From: Desulfocarbo indianensis
GTDB lineage: Bacteria; Desulfobacterota; Desulfarculia; Desulfarculales; Desulfarculaceae
DNA length: 64,000 bases
Assembly (NCBI GenBank): GCA_001184205.1
Contig: LBMP01000001.1
Location: 1,144,001 to 1,208,000, forward strand
Direction: 5' to 3'
Shown: piece by piece, positions 17,200 to 26,384 of the stretch
Layout of the letters: each line of letters opens with the position of its first letter
How positions within the stretch are numbered: position 1 is the stretch's first letter
The notes under the pieces: generated by a model
Databases searched by the model: none
Told to the model about the DNA's origin: nothing
Seen by the model: only the letters and a program-made list of their open reading frames with translations
Made by a program: the position numbers and the translations under genes

Positions 17200-17976
17200 A
17201 TGATTTTCGGCGACTTGAGCTATAGTCAATGGGCGGCTTTCGTGCTGGTCCTGTTGCGTTGCTCGGCGCTGATTCTGACCTTGCCTTTTTTCAATTCCAC
17301 CAATATCCCCGATCTGGCCAAGGCCGGCCTCTGCCTGTCCCTGGCCATCCTGCTGACTCCGGTGGTGCCGGTGGACGCCGAGCGCTTCCCCAGCCGCACC
17401 TGGGATTTCGCCCTTCTGGCCGGGGCGGAGGTGATCATAGGCGCCATCCTGGGCCTGGCGGTGAACATCCTGCTCACCTCGGTGCGCATCATGGGCCAAC
17501 TGATCGGCTTCCAGATGGGTTTCGCCGTGGCCAACGTGATCGACCCGGTGGGCGGCGAGCAAATCTCGGTGCTTTCCCAGTTCTCCTTTTTGATGGCCAT
17601 CCTGACGTTGTTCGCCGTCAACGGGCATCACTTCTTTTTCAAGGCGCTGGCCGACAGCTTCAGCCTGCTGCCGGTGGGCAAGGTGGCCTTCACCAAAGAC
17701 CTTTTCGAGCAGATGATGCTGATCAGCGGCGAGATGTTCAGCCTGGCCGTGCGCCTGGGCGCGCCGGTCATCGGCGCGCTGCTGTTCACCCAGGTCAGCA
17801 TGGGGGTGCTGGCCAAGACCGTGCCCCAGATGAATATTTTGATGGTGGGCTTTCCCATCACCATAAGCGTGGGATTGATCTTTCTCTCCCTCAGCATGCT
17901 GGTGATGATCCCCATGCTGGGCGAATTGTTCTCCAACATGGGACCGATGCTGATCGGATTGATAAAGGCGATGTAG
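17200..17976 (+). CDS. fliR: Flagellar export gate protein FliR
   Basis: A 258-residue polytopic membrane protein that completes the FliPQR gate. Typical features are VLLRCSALILTLPFFNSTNIPDLAKAGLCLSLAILL at the start (cited in parts), GFQMGFAVANVIDPVGGEQISVLSQF in the middle, and LGAPVIGALLFTQVSMGVLAKTVPQMNIL near the C-terminus. About six membrane helices are visible. It ends three bases before flhB. Confidence 0.95.
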   Translation: MIFGDLSYSQWAAFVLVLLRCSALILTLPFFNSTNIPDLAKAGLCLSLAILLTPVVPVDAERFPSRTWDFALLAGAEVIIGAILGLAVNILLTSVRIMGQLIGFQMGFAVANVIDPVGGEQISVLSQFSFLMAILTLFAVNGHHFFFKALADSFSLLPVGKVAFTKDLFEQMMLISGEMFSLAVRLGAPVIGALLFTQVSMGVLAKTVPQMNILMVGFPITISVGLIFLSLSMLVMIPMLGELFSNMGPMLIGLIKAM

Positions 17977-17979
17977 ACC

Positions 17980-19089
17980 ATGGCCGACCAGGGCGCGCAG
18001 GAAAAAACCGAAAAACCGACCCCGCGGCGGCGAAGCAAGGCCCGCGAGCAGGGCCAGGTCGCCAAGAGCATGGAGATATCCAGCGTGGCGGTGCTCATGG
18101 CCGGCATCGGCTCTTTGTGGCTTTTCGGCGGGTTTTTCTATGAGCGCATCACCGGGCTCATGCGCCACATGTTCCAGAACTCCGGCTCGGCCGATCTCAA
18201 TTTTCTGGGGGTGGTGGACTTGAGCGCCACCATCTGGAATCATTTTCTCATAACCGTGCTGCCGGTGTGGGCGGCGGTGACCCTGGCCGCCATCGTCATC
18301 AATCTGGCCCAGGTGGGCTTTCTCTTCGCGCCCAAGCGCATCAAGCCCGATCTCAAGAAGATAAATCCCATCAAGGGCTTCAAGAAGTTCTTCTCCCTGC
18401 GGCTCCTGGTAGATCTGGGCAAGAACCTGGGCAAGCTGGCGGTGGTGGGCGGGGTGGCCTACCTCACGGTGCGCCAGGAGTGGGAAAACCTGCCCAACCT
18501 GGGCGATCTGCCGGTCTCGGCCATCGTCATCTACATCCTGGAGGTTTGCTTCACCATCTTTTGGCGCAGCGTCCTGGCCATGGTGATCCTGGCCGTCCTG
18601 GATTGGTCCTATCAGAAATATGATTTCGAAAAGAACCTCAAGATGTCCAAGCAGGAGATCAAGGACGAATTCAAGCAGACCGAGGGCGATCCCCAGGTTA
18701 AGAGCCGCATCAGAAGCATCCAGCGGGAGCAGGTCAAGAAGCGCATGATGAGCCAGGTGCCCGAGGCCGACGTGGTCATCACCAACCCCACCCACTTGGC
18801 GGTGGCGCTTTCCTACAAGGTGGGCCAGATGGACGCCCCCACCGTGGTGGCCAAGGGAGCCAACAAGGTGGCCGAGAAAATCAAGGAGCTGGCCCGCGAG
18901 CACAATATCCCGATCATCGAGGACAAGCCCCTGGCCCAGGCGCTTTTCAAGGCCGTGGAGGTGGGGCAATCCATCCCCGGCGATCTCTACGAGGCGGTGG
19001 CCTCCATCCTGGCCCACGTGTACCGCATGAAGAACAAACACCGCGAGGTCCTGGCCGGCACCAGGGCCTCCAACCGGGCCGCGACCTAA
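17980..19089 (+). CDS. flhB: Flagellar export specificity switch protein FlhB
   Basis: FlhB controls the switch from rod/hook to filament substrates. The 369 residues begin with the conserved KTEKPTPRRRSKAREQGQVAKS. Four membrane helices follow, then the cytoplasmic domain. The autocleavage site NPTH is at residues 269-272, followed by LAVALSYK. Further conserved motifs are KDEFKQTEGDPQVKSRIR upstream and IPIIEDKPLAQALFKAVEVG downstream. It is flanked by fliR and flhA. Confidence 0.97.
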   Translation: MADQGAQEKTEKPTPRRRSKAREQGQVAKSMEISSVAVLMAGIGSLWLFGGFFYERITGLMRHMFQNSGSADLNFLGVVDLSATIWNHFLITVLPVWAAVTLAAIVINLAQVGFLFAPKRIKPDLKKINPIKGFKKFFSLRLLVDLGKNLGKLAVVGGVAYLTVRQEWENLPNLGDLPVSAIVIYILEVCFTIFWRSVLAMVILAVLDWSYQKYDFEKNLKMSKQEIKDEFKQTEGDPQVKSRIRSIQREQVKKRMMSQVPEADVVITNPTHLAVALSYKVGQMDAPTVVAKGANKVAEKIKELAREHNIPIIEDKPLAQALFKAVEVGQSIPGDLYEAVASILAHVYRMKNKHREVLAGTRASNRAAT

Positions 19090-19101
19090 GGAGCACAGGC
19101 C

Positions 19102-21267
19102 ATGGCGGAAGCTTTAAGCAGCAAACTGCGGGGCAGGCTGGGCCTGCCGGCCCTGGACGCCTCCAACATCTCGGAGGTGGGCCTGGCCGTGGGCGTGGTG
19201 GCCATCCTGGTGGTGATGATACTGCCCCTGCCTCCATTTCTCCTGGACATCCTGCTCAGCTTCAACATCACCTTCGCCCTCATCATTCTGCTCACCGGCA
19301 TGTACACCCTGAGGCCCCTGGATTTCTCGGTGTTCCCCTCGGTGCTTTTGGTCACCACCCTGTTCCGGCTCTCCCTGAACGTGGCCTCCACCCGCCTGAT
19401 CCTCCTGCACGGCGACGAGGGCACCGCCGCCGCCGGCCAGGTCATCAAGGCCTTCGGCATGTTCGTGGTGGGCGGCAACTATTTCGTGGGCCTGGTGGTG
19501 TTCGTGATCCTGGTGCTCATCAACTTCATCGTCATCACCAAGGGCGCCGAGCGCATCGCCGAGGTGAGCGCCCGCTTCACCCTGGACGCCATGCCCGGCA
19601 AGCAGATGGCCATCGACGCCGATTTGAACGCGGGCCTCATCGACGAGGATGAGGCCAAGACCCGCCGGCGGGACGTCTCGCGGGAGGCCGATTTCTACGG
19701 GGCCATGGACGGCGCCAGCAAGTTCGTGCGCGGCGACGCCATCGCCGGCATCATCATAACCCTGACCAACATCCTGGGCGGCCTTTTGATAGGCATGCTG
19801 CAAAAGGACATGAGCTTCTTCGACGCGGCCGGCACCTACACCGTGCTGACCATCGGCGACGGTCTGGTCAGCCAGATACCGGCGCTCATCATCTCCACCT
19901 CGGCCGGCGTCATGGTGAGCCGGGCGGCCTCCGACGCCACCATGGGCGCCGAGTTCGCCAAGCAGTTCAGCAAGCAGCCCCGGGTCATCGCCATCGCCGG
20001 CGGCATCGTTTTCTGCTTCGGCCTGGTGCCGGGCCTGCCCCACGTCGCCTTCATGCTCTTGGGCCTGTCCATGGGCGGTCTGGCTTTCACGCTGTATCGG
20101 GCCCAGGCCGCGGCCAGGCTCCAGGAGGCGGCCCAAAAGGCCGAGACCAAGGAGGCGCCTCCGCCGGGGCCGGAGCAGGTGCAGGCGCTGCTGCCCCTGG
20201 ACGTGCTGGAGTTGGAGGTGGGCTACGGTCTCATCCCCCTGGTGGACGAGGAGCAGAACGGCGACCTCCTGGAGCGCATCCGCAGCATCCGCCAGCAATT
20301 GGCCCTGGAGATGGGCATCGTGGTGCCGCCCCTACACGTGCGCGACAATCTGCAGCTCAAGCCCGGCGGCTACGCCATCCTCATCAAGGGCAACGAGGTG
20401 GCCGGCGGCGAGCTGATGATAGATTATCTTCTGGCCATGGACCCCGGCGACGCCAAGAAGCCCCTGGAGGGCATCCCCACCACCGAGCCCGCCTTCAACC
20501 TGCCGGCCCTGTGGATTCCCGAGGCCAAGCGGGAGGAGGCCCAGTTCTCCGGGTATTCGGTGGTGGATCTGTCCACCGTGGTGGCCACCCACCTGACCGA
20601 GGTCATCAAGAGCCACTCCGGCGAGCTTTTGGGCCGCCAGGAGGTGCAGAGCCTTTTGGACAACCTGGCCAAGACCTCGCCCAAGGCGGTGGAGGAGCTG
20701 AACAGCCTGCTCACCCTGGGCCATATCCAGAAGGTGCTCCAGAACCTCCTGAACGAGCGGGTGAGCGTGCGCGACCTCCTGACCATCGCCGAGACCCTGG
20801 CCGATTACGCGCCCATGACCAAGGACGCCGAGGTGCTCACCGAGTACTGCCGGCAAAAGCTGGCCCGGAGCATCGTGAAATCCATCCTGGGCCCCCACGA
20901 GAAGGACCTCCACGTGCTCACCCTGGACCCGGCGGTGGAGGACATCCTCACCGCCGGCATCCATCAGACCGATCACGGGGCCTATCTTTCGGTGGACCCG
21001 GAAAAGGTGCAGTCCATTCTGGGCGGCCTCAACCAGGAACTGGAGAAATTCACCCAACTCAGCCAGCCGCCGGTGGTGCTTTGCTCGCCGGTGGTGCGCC
21101 GCCATTTCCGCCGCCTGGTGGAGCGCTTCGTGCCGACTCTGGCCGTGCTCTCCCACAACGAGCTGGTGCCGGAGCTGAACGTGCACTCCCTGGGCGTGGT
21201 GCGGCCGGCCGCCAGACCGGCGGCCAAGGGCGGCGGCCGTCTGGTCGGCGGCAAGCAGAGGCAATAG
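19102..21267 (+). CDS. flhA: Flagellar export apparatus protein FlhA
   Basis: FlhA is the large export-gate component; its membrane part couples the proton gradient to export and its cytoplasmic part docks chaperone-substrate complexes. The 721 residues show eight N-terminal helices (to ~330), the FHIPEP-type motif LFRLSLNVASTRLIL and DAMPGKQMAIDADLNAGLI, then a C-terminal cytoplasmic domain with YVILIKG-like GGYAILIKGNEVAGGE and a Lys/Arg-rich tail. GGAG lies just before the ATG. Confidence 0.97.
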   Translation: MAEALSSKLRGRLGLPALDASNISEVGLAVGVVAILVVMILPLPPFLLDILLSFNITFALIILLTGMYTLRPLDFSVFPSVLLVTTLFRLSLNVASTRLILLHGDEGTAAAGQVIKAFGMFVVGGNYFVGLVVFVILVLINFIVITKGAERIAEVSARFTLDAMPGKQMAIDADLNAGLIDEDEAKTRRRDVSREADFYGAMDGASKFVRGDAIAGIIITLTNILGGLLIGMLQKDMSFFDAAGTYTVLTIGDGLVSQIPALIISTSAGVMVSRAASDATMGAEFAKQFSKQPRVIAIAGGIVFCFGLVPGLPHVAFMLLGLSMGGLAFTLYRAQAAARLQEAAQKAETKEAPPPGPEQVQALLPLDVLELEVGYGLIPLVDEEQNGDLLERIRSIRQQLALEMGIVVPPLHVRDNLQLKPGGYAILIKGNEVAGGELMIDYLLAMDPGDAKKPLEGIPTTEPAFNLPALWIPEAKREEAQFSGYSVVDLSTVVATHLTEVIKSHSGELLGRQEVQSLLDNLAKTSPKAVEELNSLLTLGHIQKVLQNLLNERVSVRDLLTIAETLADYAPMTKDAEVLTEYCRQKLARSIVKSILGPHEKDLHVLTLDPAVEDILTAGIHQTDHGAYLSVDPEKVQSILGGLNQELEKFTQLSQPPVVLCSPVVRRHFRRLVERFVPTLAVLSHNELVPELNVHSLGVVRPAARPAAKGGGRLVGGKQRQ

Positions 21268-21273
21268 GACGCC

Positions 21274-22362
21274 ATGCGGGTAAAACGATTCACAGCCAAG
21301 GACATGACCCAGGCCATGCGCCAGGTGCGCCAGGAACTGGGCCCGGACGCGGTCATTCTGGCCACCAGCCGCCTGCCCGGCGGCGGGGTGGAGATATCGG
21401 CCGCCATGGACGAGGGCGCCGCCGAGCGCCCCTCCCCGGAGCCCCGCCCCGTGGGCGGGGAGGGGGCGGCCCAGGCCGCCGCGCCGGAACTGGCCGAACT
21501 GGCCCGCCAGGTGGAGGGCCTGGGCCAGATGGTGACCCGCCATCTGATGGTGGCCGAAGCGGCGGCGGGTTTCGCCGCCCGTCCGGAGGTGGCTTCCCTG
21601 TATCATTATCTTATGCGCCAGGAGGTGGCACCGGAACTGATCAATCAGCTCTTGCGCGGGCTTTCCGCCCCGGAGGCGGTGGGGCTCCTGCCGCGTTTTT
21701 CCATCCGCCTGAAAAAAATCCTGCGCATCAGCGATCCCCTGCGGGTGAAAAGCGGCGGGCCGGTGGTGTGGGCCCTGGTGGGGCCCACCGGGGTGGGCAA
21801 GACCACCACCATAGCCAAGCTGGCGGCCAGCCATTCCCTGAAACACCGGCTCAAGGTGGGCATGATAACCGTGGATACCTTCCGCATGGCGGCCCCGGAG
21901 CAGCTCAAGGTCTACGGCCGCATTATGGACCTGCCCACCAAGGTGGCCTCCAGCCCCATCGAGCTGCGCGAGGCGGTGGAGGAGCTTTCCGACCGGGAGC
22001 TCATCCTGGTGGACACCGTGGGGCGTTCGCCCTCGGACGAGGAGAACCTGAACGAGCTGGCCGCGGTGCTGGCCGGCGTCAAGGGGCTGGCGTGCCACCT
22101 GGTCATGGCCGCGCCCACCCGCGACCGCGATTTGCTGGAAGTGACGCGGGCCTTCGGGCGTTTTCAGCCCCGGAGCCTGATTTTCACCAAGCTGGATGAG
22201 ACCTCGACCTACGGCCCCATATTGAACCAGGCGGTGCGCACCGCCAAACCGGTGAGCTATCTGGCCTTTGGCCAGAAAGTGCCCGACGACTTGGAAGAGG
22301 CGACCAGGGAGGGATTGGCCAAGCGGCTGCTCCCCTCCCGGCGCGATCTGGAGACCTTATGA
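21274..22362 (+). CDS. flhF: Flagellar biosynthesis GTPase FlhF
   Basis: An SRP-type GTPase that sets the site and number of polar flagella. The 362 residues start with the FlhF motif MRVKRFTAKDMTQAMRQVRQ. A variable Ala/Pro-rich linker follows, then the NG domain with the P-loop GPTGVGKTTTIAKLAA starting at residue 170, DTFRMAAPEQLKVYGRI, VDTVGRSP and TKLDETSTYGPILNQ. It starts six bases after flhA and precedes flhG, which suggests polar flagellation. Confidence 0.96.
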   Translation: MRVKRFTAKDMTQAMRQVRQELGPDAVILATSRLPGGGVEISAAMDEGAAERPSPEPRPVGGEGAAQAAAPELAELARQVEGLGQMVTRHLMVAEAAAGFAARPEVASLYHYLMRQEVAPELINQLLRGLSAPEAVGLLPRFSIRLKKILRISDPLRVKSGGPVVWALVGPTGVGKTTTIAKLAASHSLKHRLKVGMITVDTFRMAAPEQLKVYGRIMDLPTKVASSPIELREAVEELSDRELILVDTVGRSPSDEENLNELAAVLAGVKGLACHLVMAAPTRDRDLLEVTRAFGRFQPRSLIFTKLDETSTYGPILNQAVRTAKPVSYLAFGQKVPDDLEEATREGLAKRLLPSRRDLETL

Positions 22363-22463
22363 TTCTTGGGCCTGATCCGCCTTGGGGCTTGGCTCCGGGC
22401 GGCATGGCCTGCTATAAAAGCCTTACGGCGTATCGCCGCCGTCATGGGTGACAGGAGTTCTTG

Positions 22464-23327
22464 ATGGACCAAGCCCAATCCCTGAGGCGCCTGACCGCGC
22501 AACACCGCTCTACGCCGGTGGGACCCGCCTTGCGCACCATGGCCATCACCAGCGGCAAGGGCGGCGTGGGCAAAACCAACGTGGTGGTGAACCTGGCCCT
22601 GGAGCTGGCCCGCCTGGGCCGCAAGGTGCTGCTCATCGACGCCGATCTGGGCCTGGCCAACGTGGACGTGGTGTTGGGTCTGGCGCCCAAGTATTCCATC
22701 AACGACGTCATCCGCGGCGAAAAGTCCCTGCGGGAGGTGGTGGTGGAGGGCCCCCAGGGCATCAAGATACTGCCGGCCGCCAGCGGCATCAGCGAGCTGG
22801 CCCATCTCACCAGCGACGAGAAGCTCATGATCCTGCAGGAGCTGGACTCCTACGACACCGACGCCGACACCGTGCTCATAGACACGGCGGCGGGCATCAG
22901 CGACATGGTGCTTTATTTCAACACCGCCGCCCAGGAGCGGGTGGTGGTGGCCACCGGCGAGCCCACCAGCCTGACCGACGCCTACGCCCTGATCAAGGTG
23001 CTGTACACCCAGCGCCAGGAGCGGCGCTTCAAGGTTCTGGTCAACAACGTGCCCGACGCCAGGGCGGCCAAGGAGGTTTACCGCAAGCTGGCCATGGCCG
23101 CGGATCACTTTTTGGGCGGCCTTTCCCTGGATTATTTGGGTTTCATTCCCTCGGATCCCGCGGTGAACAAGTCGGTGATGCAGCAAAAGCCCCTGGTGGA
23201 GGCTTTTCCCAACTCGCCCGCGGCCCAGGCCTTCAAGCGTCTGGCCATAACGGTGGTCAATACGCCGGTGGAACAAACCAGCGGAAATATCAAGTTCTTC
23301 TGGCGCAGGCTGGTCAACATGGCGTAA
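22464..23327 (+). CDS. flhG: MinD-like ATPase FlhG (flagellar number regulator)
   Basis: FlhG (FleN/YlxH) restrains flagellar number and acts with FlhF. The 287-residue protein has the deviant Walker A SGKGGVGKTN with signature Lys near residue 32, LLIDADLGLANVDVVLGL, and VLIDTAAGIS. The short N-terminus before the P-loop (MDQAQSLRRLTAQHR) is the peptide that activates FlhF in homologues. I chose the ATG at 22464 after ACAGGAG; a TTG one codon earlier is possible. A ~100-base gap separates it from flhF. Confidence 0.94.
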   Translation: MDQAQSLRRLTAQHRSTPVGPALRTMAITSGKGGVGKTNVVVNLALELARLGRKVLLIDADLGLANVDVVLGLAPKYSINDVIRGEKSLREVVVEGPQGIKILPAASGISELAHLTSDEKLMILQELDSYDTDADTVLIDTAAGISDMVLYFNTAAQERVVVATGEPTSLTDAYALIKVLYTQRQERRFKVLVNNVPDARAAKEVYRKLAMAADHFLGGLSLDYLGFIPSDPAVNKSVMQQKPLVEAFPNSPAAQAFKRLAITVVNTPVEQTSGNIKFFWRRLVNMA

Positions 23328-23530
23328 AATCACTAGGCTAGGCATTGCGCTCACGCGAAGGAGTGTATTCTGGGGGCTTCGGCGCTGGGCGCGCCGGAAA
23401 TATTGGGGCTTTGGGCGGCCAGAGGGGGTATGAAGGAATCCGACGGCCGGAGCGCCCAAGATCGGTAATGGTATCAACGTCCGGTTGGCCCGTCCCGGAA
23501 GCAGCCGGCCCTGCCCAACGGCTGGAGTGA

Positions 23531-24361
23531 ATGGGCGTTTGGGGCCATGGGTTTGATCCGAAAGAAGACAACGGGCCAAATGGGTTTATGACCGCACAGG
23601 GCGACACCGATCAGCGCTATATCCAGGCCAGACAGGACCCCGCCGTGCGCGAGGCCATAATCCTGGAGCATACGCCCTTGATCCGCTACGTGGCCGGCCG
23701 CATAGCCATGCGGCTGCCCGGCCATGTGGCGCTGGACGATTTGTGGAGCGCGGGCGTCCTGGGATTGATCGACGCGGTGGACAAGTTCGACCCGGCCAAG
23801 CAGGTGCAGTTCAAGACCTACGCCGAGTTCCGCATCCGGGGCGCCATCCTGGACGAACTGCGCGCCATGGACTGGGTGCCCCGCAGCGTTAGGCGCAAGT
23901 CCTCGAGCCTGGAGGAGGTGTACAACAAGCTCCAGAACCAGCTGGGCCGCCCCGCCGAGGACGAGGAGGTGGCCCGCGAACTGGGCGTGGACCTGCAGGA
24001 GCTCTACCGCCTCCTGGACGAGGTGCGCGGGGTCAACCTCCTGAGCCTGGACGACCAGGAGAGCCCCTTGGGCAAGCTGGATTCGGAGACGGTCTTGAAG
24101 GCCCTGGGCAAGGAGGGCGAGGGCGAAGATCCCCTGGTACTATTGGGGCTGGCTGAACTGCGCCAGCAGGTGGCGCACGCCATCGAGGGCCTGCCCGACA
24201 AGGAAAAGCTTGTGGTTTCCTTGTATTATTATGACGAGCTAACCATGCGGGAGATCGGTGAGGTCCTGGGCTACACCGAAAGCCGCATAAGCCAGATGCA
24301 CACGAAGGCCATCCTGCGTCTGCGGGCCAGACTTCGCGACTTGGCCGGGGCCGTGACTTAG
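23531..24361 (+). CDS. fliA: RNA polymerase sigma factor FliA (sigma-28)
   Basis: Directs transcription of late flagellar genes (flgM and the flagellins in this window). The 276 residues carry sigma-70 regions 2 to 4: HTPLIRYVAGRIAMRLP, DLWSAGVLGLIDAVDKFD and FKTYAEFRIRGAILDELRAMDWVPRSVRRK (region 2), LGRPAEDEEVARELG (region 3), and YYDELTMREIGEVLGYTESRISQMHTKA (region 4, cited in parts). The ATG at 23531 has GGAG five bases upstream; a later ATG at 23588 is the alternative and would keep all domains. A ~200-base gap to flhG holds no clear gene. Confidence 0.95.
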   Translation: MGVWGHGFDPKEDNGPNGFMTAQGDTDQRYIQARQDPAVREAIILEHTPLIRYVAGRIAMRLPGHVALDDLWSAGVLGLIDAVDKFDPAKQVQFKTYAEFRIRGAILDELRAMDWVPRSVRRKSSSLEEVYNKLQNQLGRPAEDEEVARELGVDLQELYRLLDEVRGVNLLSLDDQESPLGKLDSETVLKALGKEGEGEDPLVLLGLAELRQQVAHAIEGLPDKEKLVVSLYYYDELTMREIGEVLGYTESRISQMHTKAILRLRARLRDLAGAVT

Positions 24362-24375
24362 GGAGAGGAATTATC

Positions 24376-24768
24376 ATGGGCGCTCCTTACGACACCAAGA
24401 TGAAAGTTCTGGTGGTGGACGACTTCTCGACCATGCGGCGCATTGTGAAAAACATCCTGCGCCAGCTGGGCTTCGACAACATCGTCGAGGCGGACGACGG
24501 CGAGACAGCGGTGGGCAAGCTGGAGAGCGAGCGCATCGACTTCATCATCAGCGACTGGAACATGCCCAAGATGAGCGGCCTGGAGCTGTTGAAATGGGTG
24601 CGTAATCACGACGAGTTCAAGGACCTGCCTTTTCTGATGGTAACCGCCGAGGCGCAGAAAGAGAACGTGCTGGAGGCGGTGAAGGCCAAGGTCTCCAACT
24701 ATATCGTCAAGCCTTTTACCGCGGAGACCTTGAGCGAGAAGATCGAGAAGATCTTCGCCGACAAGTAG
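24376..24768 (+). CDS. cheY: Chemotaxis response regulator CheY
   Basis: A single-domain receiver of 130 residues. The acidic pair is D15-D16 (LVVDDFSTMRRIVKNIL), the phospho-acceptor is D60 in ISDWNMPKMSGLELLKWVR, the switch Thr is T90 (MVTAEA) and the conserved Lys is K112 (VKPF). This pattern matches true CheY proteins. It binds FliM and reverses or stops the motor. It lies 14 bases after fliA. No cheA, cheW or receptor is in the window. Confidence 0.95.
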   Translation: MGAPYDTKMKVLVVDDFSTMRRIVKNILRQLGFDNIVEADDGETAVGKLESERIDFIISDWNMPKMSGLELLKWVRNHDEFKDLPFLMVTAEAQKENVLEAVKAKVSNYIVKPFTAETLSEKIEKIFADK

Positions 24769-24818
24769 CCTTGCCCCGCGTCCCGGCCGGGGCGCGGGAG
24801 ACCGGGGGTGTATAAGCC

Positions 24819-25556
24819 ATGGCCGCGGCCACGCCGGAAAGCAGCGGGCAAAGCCGTAAGGTCTTGGATGAGGCCCGCATCACCGACAGCGGCTTCGACG
24901 AGGAGGTGCTCTCCGATCTGGGGGACGACTTCGTCTCCGAAGCGGGCTCCGGCGACAAGGTCGAGCTGGACAAGGCCGACCTGCCCATGCCCTTCGAGGA
25001 GGAGCCCGCACCCGAGCCGGAAGACGAGCCCGCGGTGGAGGTGGACCTCTCCGACGAGCCGGACCTGCGCCCCAAGGAGGACGAGGAGCCTCCCAAAAGC
25101 AAGGCCCGGCGTTTCGTTTTTTTGGGGGTTCTGGCCGGCGTGGCCATCGGCCTGGGCCTGGGCCTCTGGTACGGGCTCTTGGAGCCCAAGGAACGGGAGC
25201 GGACCGAGCTGCCGCCCTATTTTTTCCGCGGCCCGGTGCCGGACGCCGATAAAATATTGCGGGTCACCCTGGAGCCTTTCATCGTGCCCCTCCTGGCCTC
25301 GGAGGAAGGCAGGCTCCTGCGGGTGGGGGTCAGCCTGGAAAGCCACGACGACGAGGCCAAGCAGCTCTTGGGCGAAAAGACCCGCCTGCTGCGCGACGTC
25401 ATTTACCGCCTGCTGCGCGACAGGCCGGCGGGGGAGATCATGACTTACCGCGGCAAGAAGCTCCTGCAGGCCCAGATAAAGGCCGAGTTGAACCACGTGT
25501 TGAACCAGCGCCTGGTTTACCAGGTCCTGTTCACCGAATTCGTGATCACGGGTTAG
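24819..25556 (+). CDS. Second FliL-like protein
   Basis: A 245-residue membrane protein with a long acidic cytoplasmic N-terminus (~1-98), one membrane helix (FVFLGVLAGVAIGLGLGLW, ~99-119) and a C-terminal domain that resembles FliL: ILRVTLEPFIVPL, LLRVGVSLESHDDEAK, RLLRDVIYRLLRDRPAGEI and HVLNQRLVYQVLFTEFVIT. It is more divergent than the fliL at 13470 and has a much longer cytoplasmic tail. Position after cheY in a sigma-54 unit supports a motor role. It is not certain that it binds stators. Confidence 0.72.
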   Translation: MAAATPESSGQSRKVLDEARITDSGFDEEVLSDLGDDFVSEAGSGDKVELDKADLPMPFEEEPAPEPEDEPAVEVDLSDEPDLRPKEDEEPPKSKARRFVFLGVLAGVAIGLGLGLWYGLLEPKERERTELPPYFFRGPVPDADKILRVTLEPFIVPLLASEEGRLLRVGVSLESHDDEAKQLLGEKTRLLRDVIYRLLRDRPAGEIMTYRGKKLLQAQIKAELNHVLNQRLVYQVLFTEFVITG

Positions 25557-25560
25557 AGCC

Positions 25561-25890
25561 ATGGTGGACGCCAGCGCCAACATACCCGTTGTCCTGCAAC
25601 AGACCGGCGCGGTCAGCAAGGTGCAGGAAAGCGTGCAGCGGGGCCCCGAGGCCCAGCAGGCGGCCGCCGCCGAGGAAGCCGCCCAGGAGGCCAAGGAGCG
25701 CCAGAAAAGCGTGCAAAAACCCGAGGGCTCCGCGGCCGACAACCGGGTGCGCGCCGACGCCGGCGGCGGGCGGGAGCGGGAGCGCGGAGCTTCGGGGCGG
25801 CGCGGCGCCAAAAAGCCGGGGCCTGATAAAAAAGAAGAAGAAAAAGAGGCCAGGCCCGACGGCGGCGGCCTGGTGGACGTGGTGGTGTGA
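25561..25890 (+). CDS. Small charged protein of unknown function in flagellar operon
   Basis: A 109-residue, Ala/Glu/Lys/Arg-rich and probably disordered protein. It has no membrane helix or signal peptide. The N-terminus (MVDASANIPVVLQQTGAVSKVQESV) and the short hydrophobic C-terminus (GGGLVDVVV) are the only ordered-looking parts; a C-terminal hydrophobic tag after a charged linker is seen in several small flagellar-cluster proteins. It starts four bases after the FliL-like gene and its stop overlaps the next start. I do not recognise a family. Confidence 0.6.
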   Translation: MVDASANIPVVLQQTGAVSKVQESVQRGPEAQQAAAAEEAAQEAKERQKSVQKPEGSAADNRVRADAGGGRERERGASGRRGAKKPGPDKKEEEKEARPDGGGLVDVVV

Positions 25891-26384
25891 TGAACTGGCT
25901 GTGGTGGGTGCAGATCGCGGCGGACGTGCTGCTCATCGGGGGCTTGATCGTGCTGCTCAGCCGGCTGCGCGGCGGCGGGGAAGGGCTTTCCGCGCCCCGC
26001 GAGATGCAGAACTTCCTGGAAGAGGGCCAGCGCCTCAGCCGGGAGTTCGACAGGGTGCTCGGCGAGAAGCGGGAGCTGGTGGGCACCACCATGGCGGTTC
26101 TGGACGACCGGGTTTCCCAGATGCGCCGGATGGTGGAAGACCTGGAGCAGAGGCTGAACGCCGCCCGCGAGCTGAGCCGGGAGCTGGCCAAGGCGGCCCC
26201 TCCCCTGGCGGACAAACCCCCCGCCGCCAACCAGCCCAGCGGCCAGGCCATGGACCAGTTTCGCCAGAAGGTCATGAAGCTGGCCCGCCAGGGCAAGGCC
26301 CCGGCCCAGATCGCGGAGCTCACCGGCCGGCCCCGGGGAGAGGTGGAACTGGTGCTGGGGCTTTCCGGGCGTTCCCAATCCTAG
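25890..26384 (+). CDS. Membrane-anchored coiled-coil protein (DUF6115/DUF2802-like)
   Basis: A 164-residue protein with one N-terminal membrane helix (WVQIAADVLLIGGLIVLL), a coiled coil (~35-105, EEGQRLSREFDRVLGEKREL and VSQMRRMVEDLEQRLNAARE), a Pro/Ala linker and a C-terminal helix-turn-helix-like block (QKVMKLARQGKAPAQIAELTGRPRGEVELVLGL, in parts). This layout is that of DUF6115/DUF2802 proteins often found beside flagellar genes; their role is unknown. The ATG overlaps the previous stop (TGATG); a GTG one codon earlier is possible. It is the last gene of the fliQ unit. Confidence 0.65.
   Translation: MNWLWWVQIAADVLLIGGLIVLLSRLRGGGEGLSAPREMQNFLEEGQRLSREFDRVLGEKRELVGTTMAVLDDRVSQMRRMVEDLEQRLNAARELSRELAKAAPPLADKPPAANQPSGQAMDQFRQKVMKLARQGKAPAQIAELTGRPRGEVELVLGLSGRSQS

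Noticed and set aside
16837-19041. 734-codon minus-strand frame opposite fliQ, fliR and flhB
   Set aside because: It covers three certain genes on the other strand and is His/Gly/Gln-rich without domains, as expected for a shadow frame.
23475-23530. SRP RNA-like segment before fliA (CCCGGAAGCAGCC)
   Set aside because: It recalls the SRP S-domain but lacks the GGAAGG around the tetraloop and has no matching 5' half that I could fold.
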